Source: Pseudomonas fluorescens (lineage in GTDB: Bacteria; Pseudomonadota; Gammaproteobacteria; Pseudomonadales; Pseudomonadaceae). Taken from it: a stretch of 64,000 nucleotides of DNA. Below the pieces are notes generated by a model. That model was given only the letters and a program-made list of their open reading frames with translations, ran no database searches and was not told where the DNA came from. Where the stretch lies: the NCBI RefSeq assembly GCF_902497745.1, contig NZ_CABVHJ010000008.1:78929-142928 (forward strand). The letters are read 5' to 3'. The position numbers and the translations under genes are program-made. Of this stretch, positions 51,963 to 61,550 are shown in pieces; the stretch's first letter is position 1, and every line of letters starts with the position of its first letter.

Positions 51963-53030
51963 TCAGTACCCGGTCATTTCCAGATAGCCCTGGCCGGGAT
52001 GGCTCCCGCGAATGCGCACCGGACCTTCCCAGTATGGGATGCGCAGGTTCATCCAGGCGTTGGGGTTGAGCGCATCGAGGGTGATGTCGAGGTGTTTGTC
52101 GGGGATGCTGATCGACCATTTCACCAGCATCGCCCGGCCGGCGACTGTGGCGGTGTCTTGCGGGGTGAGCTGGATCTGCGAACGGCGCAGGGTTTGCGTC
52201 TGGCCGTCGGCGGCGATCCAGGTGCCGGTGAGATACGGCGCGCCGTCCTTCTGGCGCATGCGGTACAGCATCACGTGTTCGCCGCTGTCCAGGTGCAGGG
52301 AGAACCAGTCCCAACCGGTTTGATTGGCGGTCAGCGGCTGGCTGCTCCATTCGCGATCGAGCCACGCGGGGCCGCTGACAGTGTAGCTGTGGCCGTCAAT
52401 CTGCAACGTTCCGCTGGCCTGAAAAAACGGCTGACTGTAGTAATACGACGCCTGACCTTCTTCGGATTTCTGGCTGAAACCCTTGTCACCCTGCAACACC
52501 AACGGACGACTGGACGTGAGGTGCAGTTGATAGGCGAAATCCTTATCGCGAGCGCTGAGTTGTATATCGCTCAGAGGATCCTGCGCCTGACTGGCAAACC
52601 GCCAATCATCAATCCACGCCTCGAACGGTGCGAGTTGCACACCCGCCTGCCCCACCCCGCCTCGCGCATAACGTTCGGCAGCGTGATGCACCGTGCTGGA
52701 CGTCACCGCCGCATGCCCCAGCCAGATCGTCTGATTGCCCCACCCCGCCTGCTCCGCCACGGGTTTCAAAGCACTGCGAAACAAGGTCCACTGCACGCCG
52801 AATTCATTGCCCTGCTGATCCTTGAGATTGGCGGTGACGTACCACCACTCAATGCGAAAACCGTCATGCGCACCGTGATCCGCCGGAAAACTGAAACCCC
52901 GCCCCGGCACCACCGGCGTAAATGCCAACGCCTGATCGCCCATCCCGGCGAAGCCCTTTTGCTCCGGCGCCGATTGATCGCAACCGCCGAGCAGCAACAA
53001 AACCATGAGCACAACCAGATTAATCTTCAT
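51963..53030 (-). CDS. CrtC/AttH-like lipoprotein (lipocalin-like fold)
   Basis: The ATG at 53030 gives 355 residues with a lipobox LLLLGGC (C17), so it is a lipoprotein. The mature protein fits the AttH / hydroxyneurosporene-synthase (CrtC) family: FSFPADHGAHDGFRIEWWYV near the N-terminus, NEFGVQWTLFRSAL, and GPAWLDREWSSQPL..GWDWFSLHLDSGEHVMLYRMR. In AttEFGH systems this protein is encoded with an ABC transporter, as here. It overlaps the permease gene by 11 bases. The substrate is unknown; there are no carotenoid genes near, so a hydratase role is unlikely. Confidence 0.87.
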   Translation of the reverse strand: MKINLVVLMVLLLLGGCDQSAPEQKGFAGMGDQALAFTPVVPGRGFSFPADHGAHDGFRIEWWYVTANLKDQQGNEFGVQWTLFRSALKPVAEQAGWGNQTIWLGHAAVTSSTVHHAAERYARGGVGQAGVQLAPFEAWIDDWRFASQAQDPLSDIQLSARDKDFAYQLHLTSSRPLVLQGDKGFSQKSEEGQASYYYSQPFFQASGTLQIDGHSYTVSGPAWLDREWSSQPLTANQTGWDWFSLHLDSGEHVMLYRMRQKDGAPYLTGTWIAADGQTQTLRRSQIQLTPQDTATVAGRAMLVKWSISIPDKHLDITLDALNPNAWMNLRIPYWEGPVRIRGSHPGQGYLEMTGY

Positions 53031-55491
53031 GGGCAAACGTCCTCAGCAGGTCCGCCGGTTGCGTGCGGTACAGCGAGTACAGCGGCCATGCCGACGCCAG
53101 CAACGTCGCCAGCAACGCCAACCCCATCAACTGCAGCAATTGCCACGGAAACACCCGCAACGGCAACCGCCAGCCAAACGCTTGCACGTTGATCACCGCG
53201 TCCAGACACCATGCCAGCGCGATCCCCAGCGGCAACGCCAACACCAGCGTCAGCACCGCCAGCAGCCAGGTCTGCCCGAGATTGAGCAGCATCAATTGCC
53301 GCCGCGTTACGCCCAACGCCCACAGCGGTGCGAGTTGGCCGAGGCGACTTTGACTCTGGGTCAGCAGGCTGATGAACAGCGCCACACCCGCCACCGCCAG
53401 CGTCAAACTGTTCAAAGCCGCCGTCGCCGCAAAGGTGCGTTCGAAAACCTGCACAGACCAGCCCTTGAGCCGCGCCTGATCGACGATGCGGCTGTCATCC
53501 AGTTGAAAGCGCGCCTGCAATGCAGCTAAAAATTCCGGAATGTTCTGCAGTTCGATGCGCAGGTTGAAACGGTTCGGCGTCAGTTGCGGCCAGCCGCGCA
53601 GCAGGTGGTTGATGTTGACCAGCAAGTGCCCCTTGGGATTGCCGTAGTCGGCGTAGATGCCGACGATGCGCGGCGACCACGCACCATTCGGCGCAGGAAT
53701 CGTCAGTCGGTCTCCCGCCCGCAACTTCAGTCGACGCGCCAGTTGTTCACTGAGCATCACCGCATCGTCGGTGGCCAGATGCGCCCACGGGTCGCTGCCA
53801 CTGACATCCAGCAACGGCCAGTGCTGGCGATAATGCGCGTGATCGATGATGCCGAACACCTCCGCCGGCCAGCCTTGCAACGTCACCGCGACCTGCCAGT
53901 TGGGCAGAATCGCCGCGACGTTCGGCTGCTGCTTGAGCCAGCTGTACATTTCCCGCGACTGTGCCGGATTGCTCGGGTTGATATACAACTCGGCACTCAG
54001 GCGTTGTTCTAGCCAGTCGTTGAAGGTCTGGCGAAAACCGGCGGTCATGCTGCCCGCACCAATATTGGCTGCGAGCGCCAAGAGCAACGCCATCAGCGCC
54101 AGGCTCAGTGCCGGCAATTGCTGACGGCAGTCGGCGAGAAACCACTGACCCAGCACCGAGCGACTGCGACCGAGCAACTGATTCAACAGCGCGCTGAGCA
54201 ACACCGGCAGCGCCAATGCGGCGCCGATCAGCAATCCGGCCATCAGGACAAAACCACTGGCCAGACTGTCGCCCCAGATCAATGCCGCCAACGCAATCAA
54301 ACCCAACGAGGCTGCCAGCCAGCCCTGACGGCGCAACCAGCGCGCATATTGCTGATGCCAGGCTTGCGGATCGGCCACCGCCAGCAACGGCAAACGGGCG
54401 GCGCGCAGCAGACTATTGGCCCCGGCCAACAAAGCGCCGAGCAGGCTCAAGCCAATGCCGCTGAACCACCACCAGGGGCTGAGGCGCAACTGCCCTGCCA
54501 CTTCGGCGCCGTACAATCCGCGCAGGCTGGCGGCGACATCCGGCAGCAAGACACTGGCCAACCAATAGCCGCTGATCACGCCGAATAGTCCGCCGATCAG
54601 TGCCAGCACACCCAGCTCAACGATCAAGCAGAAAATCAACATTTGCGCGCTGACCCCGCAGGCGCGCAGCGTACGCAGCAGACCGCGCCGTTGCTCAAGC
54701 GCCAGCCCGATGGCGGCGTGGACAATGAACAAACCGACCACGAACGAGAGAAATCCCAGCGCATCGAGATTCAGGTGAAAGCTTTCGGTCAGCCGCGCCA
54801 GATTGTTTTCCTCGCCACTGCTTTTGAGCTGCAACTGACCCTTGAACACGGCGGGCAACTCGGCGTGGAAATCCTTGGGCAGCAATAGCCGCGAGAGTTG
54901 GCCAGGCTGATCGAGCAAGGTTTGCGCAACGCCGATGTCCACCAGCAACAGGCCGGGCGCCATGTCCTTTTGCGCGAGTAACGGCGGCAATCGCAGACCA
55001 TTAGCCGTTTGCGGCGTGTCGCCTTCACGCAGATCCAGCGCTTGCAGAGTTTCCGGTGAAATCCACGTGCTGCCCGGCGGCGTGAAAAACTCGACAACCC
55101 GTTCGATCGGCAGCGCCTGCCCGGCCACTGCGGAATCCGCCGGCAATGACACCGGCTCGATGCCCATCAGTTGCAAGCGCTGATCTTCATGGCCCTCAAG
55201 CAGCAACCGGCCCTGCAACAGCGGCGACACCGGCCAGCCCTGTCGACGCAGATCAACGAACCATTGCTGCGCAAAAGTCGCCCCGTTCGGCGTGCTGAGA
55301 CTGGCCTGCGGTTCGCCGCCGATCAACTGGCTGGCCCGTGCGTAGCTGTCGCGTGCCTGACTGTTCAACGCTTCGACGCCGGTGAGCAGACTGGTCGCCA
55401 GCCACAACCCGGTCAGCACGCTGAAAAACTGCACCGGATGGCGCCGCCAATGACTGAGCAGCGCACGTAGCGTTTGCGCAAAGACGATCAC
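53020..55491 (-). CDS. ABC transporter permease, FtsX/LolC type
   Basis: The 823-residue membrane protein has an N-terminal helix, a large periplasmic domain, and two FtsX-type membrane blocks (about 255-450 and about 680-810). Examples are FVVGLFIVHAAIGLALEQRR..LRACGVSAQML and LTLAVAGVALFISLLTQSQS..WALGVTRRQLMLLN. It is a fused double permease as in AttF/AttG. It overlaps the ATPase gene by 4 bases. It likely moves or extracts an envelope lipid or lipoprotein-like molecule together with the downstream lipoprotein. Confidence 0.9.
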   Translation of the reverse strand: MIVFAQTLRALLSHWRRHPVQFFSVLTGLWLATSLLTGVEALNSQARDSYARASQLIGGEPQASLSTPNGATFAQQWFVDLRRQGWPVSPLLQGRLLLEGHEDQRLQLMGIEPVSLPADSAVAGQALPIERVVEFFTPPGSTWISPETLQALDLREGDTPQTANGLRLPPLLAQKDMAPGLLLVDIGVAQTLLDQPGQLSRLLLPKDFHAELPAVFKGQLQLKSSGEENNLARLTESFHLNLDALGFLSFVVGLFIVHAAIGLALEQRRGLLRTLRACGVSAQMLIFCLIVELGVLALIGGLFGVISGYWLASVLLPDVAASLRGLYGAEVAGQLRLSPWWWFSGIGLSLLGALLAGANSLLRAARLPLLAVADPQAWHQQYARWLRRQGWLAASLGLIALAALIWGDSLASGFVLMAGLLIGAALALPVLLSALLNQLLGRSRSVLGQWFLADCRQQLPALSLALMALLLALAANIGAGSMTAGFRQTFNDWLEQRLSAELYINPSNPAQSREMYSWLKQQPNVAAILPNWQVAVTLQGWPAEVFGIIDHAHYRQHWPLLDVSGSDPWAHLATDDAVMLSEQLARRLKLRAGDRLTIPAPNGAWSPRIVGIYADYGNPKGHLLVNINHLLRGWPQLTPNRFNLRIELQNIPEFLAALQARFQLDDSRIVDQARLKGWSVQVFERTFAATAALNSLTLAVAGVALFISLLTQSQSRLGQLAPLWALGVTRRQLMLLNLGQTWLLAVLTLVLALPLGIALAWCLDAVINVQAFGWRLPLRVFPWQLLQLMGLALLATLLASAWPLYSLYRTQPADLLRTFAHED

Positions 55492-56141
55492 GTCAGCCGT
55501 CCGTTGGATAACACCACTCGCTGCGCCAATCGCGCCGCAACCCGCTGGCTGTGAGTGACCATCAACAATGTAGTGGGCGTGTCATCGAGCAACTCCAGCA
55601 ACAAGCGCAGCACTTCATCACTGGTTGCCTCATCGAGGCTGCCGGTGGGCTCATCGGCCAGCAGTAATTTCGGCTGCGACGCCAGCGCCCGGCCCAATGC
55701 GACTCGCTGTTGCTGACCACCGGAAAGTTGCTCGGGATAGCGCTTGAGCAAATCGCCCAGGCCCAGGCGTTGCACCAGGTGCGCCTGCCAACGCGGCTCA
55801 TGACGCCCGGCGAGGCGCGCCTGAAAGGCCAGATTGTCTTCGACGCGCAAACTGCCGATCAGGTTGAACTGCTGGAACACCAGACCGATTTCCGTTCGCC
55901 GCCAGTTGGCCAGTTGCGCTTCGTTCATCGTTTCCAATCGATGCTCGCCGCTGCGGATGCTGCCGCTGTCGACTTTGTCGAGGCCGGCCACCAGGTGCAG
56001 CAACGTGCTTTTGCCACTGCCGGATTCGCCCATCAGCGCCAGGCTCCCGCCGGATTCGAGCGTCAGGTCGATGCCTTGCAGCACCGGCAATGGGCCTTGC
56101 GGGGTGAGATAGCTTTTGAAGACGTTTTCAACACGAAGCAT
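55488..56141 (-). CDS. ABC transporter ATP-binding protein, LolD/MacB type
   Basis: The ATG at 56141 gives 217 residues; codons up to 56216 precede the domain and are not included. Walker A is GESGSGKST, the Q-loop is VFQQFNLIGSL, the signature is LSGGQQQRVALGRAL, and Walker B is LLLADEPTGSLD followed by the switch histidine in LLMVTHSQ. It powers the FtsX-type permease. First gene of the three-gene AttEFGH-like operon. Confidence 0.94.
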   Translation of the reverse strand: MLRVENVFKSYLTPQGPLPVLQGIDLTLESGGSLALMGESGSGKSTLLHLVAGLDKVDSGSIRSGEHRLETMNEAQLANWRRTEIGLVFQQFNLIGSLRVEDNLAFQARLAGRHEPRWQAHLVQRLGLGDLLKRYPEQLSGGQQQRVALGRALASQPKLLLADEPTGSLDEATSDEVLRLLLELLDDTPTTLLMVTHSQRVAARLAQRVVLSNGRLT

Positions 56142-56222
56142 GCCGCCACCTGATCGGTCAGTGTGGGGCAAGGATAGCGGATGGCGATGACAGACCTGAA
56201 TCTTGCGTTGAAGCAAATGGCC

Positions 56223-56290
56223 CCTTCGCGAGCAAGCTCGCTCCCACAGGTTGATCGCATTTCAAAGTGGGAGCGAGCCTGCTCGCGAAA
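56223..56290. repeat. REP pair
   Basis: Two REP units with a short 20-bp centre (CGCGAGCAAGCTCGCTCCCAC, then GTGGGAGCGAGC..) lie between the sulfatase gene end and the ABC operon start. Orientation is outward, like 25027-25121. Confidence 0.88.
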
Positions 56291-56314
56291 GCGTCAACCC
56301 GGAAAAACCAAAAC

Positions 56315-58012
56315 TCACTGTCCCGCCGCCACACTCGCCGGCGCCTGCGACGGCGTGACAATACTGCCCAGATCAATGTGTTTCCACTCAGGCTTGGCCC
56401 CCAACCGTGCATTGAAGCGGTAGTTGAAGGTGAACTCGTCCGCCGTCGCGACACTCAGTGGCTTGCCATATACAGCCTCGATTCCCGCCAGGTCATAGCC
56501 CATCAACTGCAACAGCGTCGGGAAGATGTTGTAGTGACTGGAACGATCCTTGTTCGCCGCCAGTTGCGCCGACCAGTCCAGCGTCTTCAGCTCGCTGCCG
56601 GAAATCACCACCAACGGTACCAGGCCCTCCTCTTCCACCGGATCGCCACCGCAATGTGTGTTCAACCCCGGATTACCGCGCTCATGCAAATCCTGGCCAT
56701 GATCAGACGTATAGATCAGCAACGCATTGTTCAGATTGCCCTTCGCGAATACCCGCGCGAAAAACTCGCCGACGTTCCACAACACGGTGTTCTTGTAGGC
56801 GTTGCGGTACAGCACCCAATCATCCGGCTGGCCATTGAAGCCGTTGCGCTCGCCGGTATCCGCCACCTCGGTGAATTGCCCGCGCGGCAAAGTCGGGCGG
56901 TAGGCCATGAACGCATCCGGGTATTTGTCATGCACCGGGAAGTGCGCGCCGACCTTGTTGATCACCACCAGCTGCGGCTGGTCATCGTTGAGCAATTCGA
57001 TCAGCTTCGCCGCTGCCGCCATATCGCGATCGCGCACGCTGGTCTGGTCGAATTGCACGAACTGGTCGATGTCCTTCTTTTCGGTATCGGTCATTAGATT
57101 CTGCAGATTGCCGGCGGTGCGCTGGGCGTCGATGTAGACGGTGCGCAGCCCGGCCTTTTTGGCGTACTGCCAGATCGATGGCAACGTTGTGTTGATGCGC
57201 ATGTAATCGGCGCGGGTGCCGCCGTAGCGCAGGGTTACGTTGGTGTCGGCGCTGCAATTGGCGATGGACGCCGCGTAGCCGTAATTGAAGATATCGACGC
57301 CGGGACGCGCTTGTTTGAGGTTGCTGTGCACGCCGAACGGCGCGTTGATGTCCAGATAATTGCCGGAGATGCTTTCATCGATGATCAGCACGATGTCATG
57401 GCCGACGGCTTGCGAGTTACGCGCCAGCGTCACCGGCTCACGAGGGCCGACGGTGTTGTGCAGAGCTTCATAGGCAAACAGGTTCAGATAGGCCAGCGGC
57501 GTGTACATGATCGGCAAGCCCCGCGCGCCCTCACCCGCTCGCAAGAACAGCACGGCACTGAGCAGCAACACACCGCACAACGGCGCCGCCACCCGCAACA
57601 CGTTCGGAATTGCCAGCCCATGGCGGGGCTTCAAACCGATGCCGAACAGCAACAGCAAACCGCTGAGCACGCCACGCAGGATCGCGTCGCGGTACTGGTA
57701 CGCCGCTTCCTGGATGAAACCGCCGGAGTAAACCAATGAGACGAAACCGCTGTAGGTCAGGTAATCCGCCGTGACCCGGGTATAGACATCGAAAAACACT
57801 GCCGAGACGAACATTGCCAATGCGAACACGTGGCGAATGAGAGTCTGCCTAATATACGCCATTAGATATAACGCAAAAGTAAGCGCCAAAAACATCGCGC
57901 CAAAAAGAAGTACAGCAAAACCGAGGCCGATAGCATTTAACCGATCAATGTAATATTCGGAATAAATCAACAAATAAACAATTAAGAACAATTCTTTGGC
58001 ATATCTGAACAT
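56315..58012 (-). CDS. Sulfatase-family membrane transferase (phosphoethanolamine-transferase-like)
   Basis: The 565-residue protein has about five N-terminal transmembrane helices (about 5-165) and a periplasmic alkaline-phosphatase-fold domain. Metal-site motifs are HDIVLIIDESISGNYLDI (D/E and nucleophile region), NKVGAHFPVHDKYP, and LLIYTSDHGQDLHERGN with NTHCGGDP. EptA/OpgE-type enzymes transfer phosphoethanolamine to lipid A or glucans; others move phosphoglycerol. The nucleophile here appears to be a serine in DES-x-S rather than the usual threonine. The substrate is uncertain. The open frame begins at ATG 58012 just before an AT-rich divergent region. Confidence 0.85.
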   Translation of the reverse strand: MFRYAKELFLIVYLLIYSEYYIDRLNAIGLGFAVLLFGAMFLALTFALYLMAYIRQTLIRHVFALAMFVSAVFFDVYTRVTADYLTYSGFVSLVYSGGFIQEAAYQYRDAILRGVLSGLLLLFGIGLKPRHGLAIPNVLRVAAPLCGVLLLSAVLFLRAGEGARGLPIMYTPLAYLNLFAYEALHNTVGPREPVTLARNSQAVGHDIVLIIDESISGNYLDINAPFGVHSNLKQARPGVDIFNYGYAASIANCSADTNVTLRYGGTRADYMRINTTLPSIWQYAKKAGLRTVYIDAQRTAGNLQNLMTDTEKKDIDQFVQFDQTSVRDRDMAAAAKLIELLNDDQPQLVVINKVGAHFPVHDKYPDAFMAYRPTLPRGQFTEVADTGERNGFNGQPDDWVLYRNAYKNTVLWNVGEFFARVFAKGNLNNALLIYTSDHGQDLHERGNPGLNTHCGGDPVEEEGLVPLVVISGSELKTLDWSAQLAANKDRSSHYNIFPTLLQLMGYDLAGIEAVYGKPLSVATADEFTFNYRFNARLGAKPEWKHIDLGSIVTPSQAPASVAAGQ

Positions 58013-58398
58013 GGCGATACCGATCGGGCAAAACGGCAGGAGTCAAAGGTTTGTCAGTCAGAACCTGACACTAGCACCCGACCATCAAAGCGCAAGAATT
58101 GACTGTTTTTTGTAGAAAGCGTCAAAAAAACGGTGACTCAAATCTGACACAGCCAAGACGCTACAAGCCTTTAAATTAGCGGCTTACGACCGTTTATCGC
58201 TTATTTAAAATCTGAACAAATCTGCACAAAAGCAACAAATTCAATCGCAGCAATGACTTGATGGCCAATCGCCAAAAATTGCTTAAGTGTTATACAGATG
58301 CAACATGTCATTTTGCTGACACGCTTTTCAAACGCTGCGCTATACCCCTTTAACAATCTCATTCCGTAGTTAACTTTTGGTGTTACTGAGGTGCGCAG
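58013..58398. promoter_or_regulatory. Divergent AT-rich control region of the exopolysaccharide cluster
   Basis: These 386 bases separate the sulfatase gene (minus) from the polysaccharide genes (plus) and are clearly AT-richer than their surroundings. A TATACC at about 58342 could be a -10, with CTGACA 19 bases upstream, but the spacing is poor. GTCAAAAAAACGGTGAC (58121-58137) is a small dyad. A GAGGTG ribosome site precedes the ugd ATG. A long untranslated leader for the polysaccharide operon is likely. Confidence 0.45.
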
Positions 58399-59751
58399 AT
58401 GGACGTGAGCGTATTTGGCACTGGCTATGTCGGACTTATACAAGCCGCCGCACTTGCAGATGTCGGTCATCGCGTTTTATGCGTGGATATTGACCCAAAC
58501 AAGATTAAACAACTGCAACAAGCAGTGCCGCCCATTAGCGAGCCCGGTTTGTCCAGCACACTTGAGGAAAACATCAAGGCCGGCCGTCTGCTGTTCAGCA
58601 CCCAGGCCAGCGACGCGGTCGAGCATGCCGAGCTGATCTTCATCGCCGTCGGCACCCCAGCCGATGAGGATGGCTCTGCCGACCTCAGTCACGTGCTTAA
58701 CGTTGCCCGCCAAATCGCCTCGCACATGGAAGCCGATCGCACATTGATCATCAAATCCACGGTGCCGGTCGGCACGGCGGATCAAGTGCTCGCCACCGCC
58801 AACAGCGAACTGCAACGCCGCGACAAGACCAGCCTGACAGTACGCGTGGTCTCCAACCCGGAATTCCTCAAGGAAGGCAGCGCCCTCGCCGACTGCATGC
58901 GCCCGGACCGGATCATCGTCGGCACCGGCGACGACGCCGCCCGCGAGCAGATGAGCGAGTTGTACGCACCGTTCTGCCGCAACCACGAAAAACTGATGTT
59001 CATGGACAACCGCAGCGCCGAGCTGACCAAGTACGCAGCCAACGCGATGCTCGCTACCCGCATCAGCTTCATGAATGAATTGGCCAACCTCACCGAACTG
59101 CTTGGCGCCGACATTGAAGCCGTACGCAAAGGCATCGGTTCTGATCCGCGCATCGGTTACCACTTCATCTATCCGGGCTGCGGCTTCGGTGGCTCGTGCT
59201 TTCCCAAGGACCTGCGCGCCCTGCTGCACACCGCCGAACACAACGGCATGCCGCTGAAACTGCTGCGCAGCGTCACCGACGTCAACGACCTGCAGCGGCA
59301 CATCCTCTTCAGCAAACTCAAAGCACTGTTCCCGCAAGGGCTGGCCGGCAAGTCCATCGCGATCTGGGGCCTGGCGTTCAAACCGAACACCGATGACATG
59401 CGCGAAGCACCAAGCCGTTATCTGATGGATGCGCTGTGGGCCGAGGGTGCCAGCGTGCAGGCTTACGACCCGGAAGCCATGTCCGAATGCCGACGCATTT
59501 ACGGTTATCGCAACGACCTGCACCTGTGCGCCACCCGTGACGACACCCTCGAAGACGCTGATGCACTGGTGATCTGCACCGAGTGGAAAAACTTCCGCGT
59601 GGTCGATTTCGAGTTGCTCGCCGAAAAGCTGCGCTCAAAGGTGATCATCGACGGCCGCAATCTGTACAACCCGGAACAAGTGGCAGCCGCCGGCCTGCAT
59701 TACAGCGGCATCGGTCTGCGCCACATTGCCCCTGAAGGACTGCGGCCATGA
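58399..59751 (+). CDS. ugd: UDP-glucose 6-dehydrogenase
   Basis: The 450-residue enzyme oxidises UDP-glucose to UDP-glucuronate with two NAD+. The NAD fold has VFGTGYVGLIQAA at the N-terminus. Central residues are SNPEFLKEGSALADCMRPDR and the conserved K/N of AELTKYAANAMLATRISFMNE. The catalytic cysteine is C267 in PGCGFGGSCFPKDL. WGLAFKPNTDDMREAPS lies in the UDP domain. It supplies a precursor for the exopolysaccharide and overlaps the next gene by 4 bases. Confidence 0.95.
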   Translation: MDVSVFGTGYVGLIQAAALADVGHRVLCVDIDPNKIKQLQQAVPPISEPGLSSTLEENIKAGRLLFSTQASDAVEHAELIFIAVGTPADEDGSADLSHVLNVARQIASHMEADRTLIIKSTVPVGTADQVLATANSELQRRDKTSLTVRVVSNPEFLKEGSALADCMRPDRIIVGTGDDAAREQMSELYAPFCRNHEKLMFMDNRSAELTKYAANAMLATRISFMNELANLTELLGADIEAVRKGIGSDPRIGYHFIYPGCGFGGSCFPKDLRALLHTAEHNGMPLKLLRSVTDVNDLQRHILFSKLKALFPQGLAGKSIAIWGLAFKPNTDDMREAPSRYLMDALWAEGASVQAYDPEAMSECRRIYGYRNDLHLCATRDDTLEDADALVICTEWKNFRVVDFELLAEKLRSKVIIDGRNLYNPEQVAAAGLHYSGIGLRHIAPEGLRP

Positions 59752-60785
59752 AGGTGCTGGTCACCGGTGCGGCCGGTTTCATTGGTGCCCATTGCGTGTT
59801 GCGGCTGCTGCGCGACGGCCACGCGGTGGTCGGTCTGGACAATTTCAACGCCTACTACGACCCGCAACTCAAGCACGACCGCGTGCAGTGGGTGTGCAAG
59901 CAGGTCGGCGATTTCCAGCTCGCTACGGTTGACCTGGCCGATGCCTCGGCCATCGAAGCACTGTTTGTCCGCGAACGTCCGCAAGTGGTGATCCACCTCG
60001 CCGCGCAGGCCGGGGTGCGTTACTCGCTGGACAACCCTCGGGCCTATCTGGACAGCAACCTCAACGGTTTCCTCAACATTCTCGAGAGCTGCCGGCATCA
60101 CCCGGTCGAGCATCTGATCTACGCCTCGTCGAGTTCGGTATATGGCGCCAACCAGCACACCCCGTACTCGGTGAAGGACGGCGTCAATCATCCGCTGTCG
60201 CTGTACGCCGCGACCAAGAAAGCCAATGAACTGATGGCGCACAGCTACAGCCATCTGTTCGGCATTCCCTGCACCGGCCTGCGCTTTTTCACCGTGTACG
60301 GGCCTTGGGGCCGGCCAGACATGTCGCCGATCCAGTTCGCCCGGGCGATCAGCGAAGGCACGCCGCTGAAGCTGTTCAACTACGGCGAGCACCAGCGCGA
60401 TTTCACCTACATCGACGACATCATCGAGAGCATCGCCCGCCTCATCGAGCAGCCACCGCAGGTCAATCCGCAGTGGGATCGCGAGCAGCCCGACCCGGCC
60501 AGCAGCATGGCGCCGTGGCGCTTGTTCAACATCGGCGGGCAGCACCCGGTCGAGCTGAAAACCTATCTGGCGCTGATGGAAAAACACCTTGGCCAGAAAG
60601 CCATTGTCGAGTTGCTGCCGCTGCAACCGGGCGACGTGCTCAACACTTGCGCCGAGGCCAGCGATCTGGCCCAGGCCACCGGATTTCAGCCCCGGATAGC
60701 GCTGGATGAGGGACTCGGGCGCTTTATCGCCTGGTTCCGCGACTACTACCCCACTGCCTATCGCCCACGCGCCGTTCGCGGCTGA
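59748..60785 (+). CDS. UDP-glucuronate 4-epimerase-like SDR enzyme
   Basis: The 345-residue protein has NAD-binding GAAGFIGAH (7-15), IHLAAQAGVRYSLDNP, YASSSSVYG, and the Y-x3-K pair in LYAATKKANELMAHSY. FFTVYGPWGRPDMSP is typical of the 4-epimerases of UDP-glucuronate/galacturonate. With Ugd just upstream it would provide UDP-galacturonate. The start overlaps ugd by ATGA. Exact specificity is inferred from family resemblance and context. Confidence 0.9.
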   Translation: MKVLVTGAAGFIGAHCVLRLLRDGHAVVGLDNFNAYYDPQLKHDRVQWVCKQVGDFQLATVDLADASAIEALFVRERPQVVIHLAAQAGVRYSLDNPRAYLDSNLNGFLNILESCRHHPVEHLIYASSSSVYGANQHTPYSVKDGVNHPLSLYAATKKANELMAHSYSHLFGIPCTGLRFFTVYGPWGRPDMSPIQFARAISEGTPLKLFNYGEHQRDFTYIDDIIESIARLIEQPPQVNPQWDREQPDPASSMAPWRLFNIGGQHPVELKTYLALMEKHLGQKAIVELLPLQPGDVLNTCAEASDLAQATGFQPRIALDEGLGRFIAWFRDYYPTAYRPRAVRG

Positions 60786-60803
60786 ATTCATGTGGAGGAC
60801 TCC

Positions 60804-61550
60804 ATGACTGGACATGAGAAAGGTGTACCGATCCTAGAAATGCGCCGCGACAAGCGCGTGGATCCCGAGCACCGAATGCGTCTCGACGCGGCGATTCATC
60901 GCCAGGGTCGCGGCTGGTTCACCGGCCGCGACGGCGGTCGCCCATGGCAACTGTCACGCACCAATCGCGTGGTCGCCTGCCTTGGGGCGCTGCTGATCCT
61001 GGTGCTGATTTCCCCGCTGTTGCTGGGGCTGGCGCTGGTCATCAAGTTCAGCAGCCCAGGTCCAGTGATGTTCGTGCAGAAACGCACTGGCTACCGCGGC
61101 CGCAAATTCGGCATGTTCAAATTCCGCACCATGGTCGCCAACGCCGAAGACTTGAAAGAGTCCCTGCGTCACCTCAACAAGCACGGTGCCGACGCCATCG
61201 ACTTCAAGATCGATCACGACCCGCGCATCACCCGCATCGGTGGTTTCCTGCGGCGCACCAGCCTTGATGAACTGCCCAACCTGATCAATGTAGTGACCGG
61301 CGACATGCGCCTGGTCGGCCCGCGTCCGACCTCGTTCAACGCCTACCGCTACAAGGACAATCACCTCGCGCGTCTGGCGATCTACCCCGGCATGACCGGC
61401 CTGTGGCAGATCTCCGGACGCAGCAATATCGACTTCGACCAGCGCGTTGAGTTGGACCTCAGCTACATCGCCGAGCAGAGCCTTCTGCTTGATCTGAAGA
61501 TTCTGTTGAAAACCCCCTTCAAAGTATTCAGCGGCCACGGAGCAAGCTAA
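60804..61550 (+). CDS. Undecaprenyl-phosphate sugar phosphotransferase
   Basis: The ATG at 60804 follows GGAGGA and gives 248 residues. One membrane segment lies at about 53-75. The catalytic C-terminal domain has the initiating-transferase motifs [13 protein letters not shown], the basic-acidic [29 protein letters not shown], and [13 protein letters not shown]. It belongs to the WcaJ/PslA/GumD monotopic family that loads the first sugar onto undecaprenyl phosphate. The usual extra N-terminal helices are missing, so it is a short form like WbaP-C or PglC. Confidence 0.92.
   Translation: MTGHEKGVPILEMRRDKRVDPEHRMRLDAAIHRQGRGWFTGRDGGRPWQLSRTNRVVACLGALLILVLISPLLLGLALVIKFSSPGPVMFVQKRTGYRGRKFGMFKFRTMVANAEDLKESLRHLNKHGADAIDFKIDHDPRITRIGGFLRRTSLDELPNLINVVTGDMRLVGPRPTSFNAYRYKDNHLARLAIYPGMTGLWQISGRSNIDFDQRVELDLSYIAEQSLLLDLKILLKTPFKVFSGHGAS

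Noticed and set aside
58201..58470. 89-residue minus-strand frame between the sulfatase gene and ugd
   Set aside because: It starts inside ugd, lacks a ribosome site and family features, and lies in the AT-rich control region.
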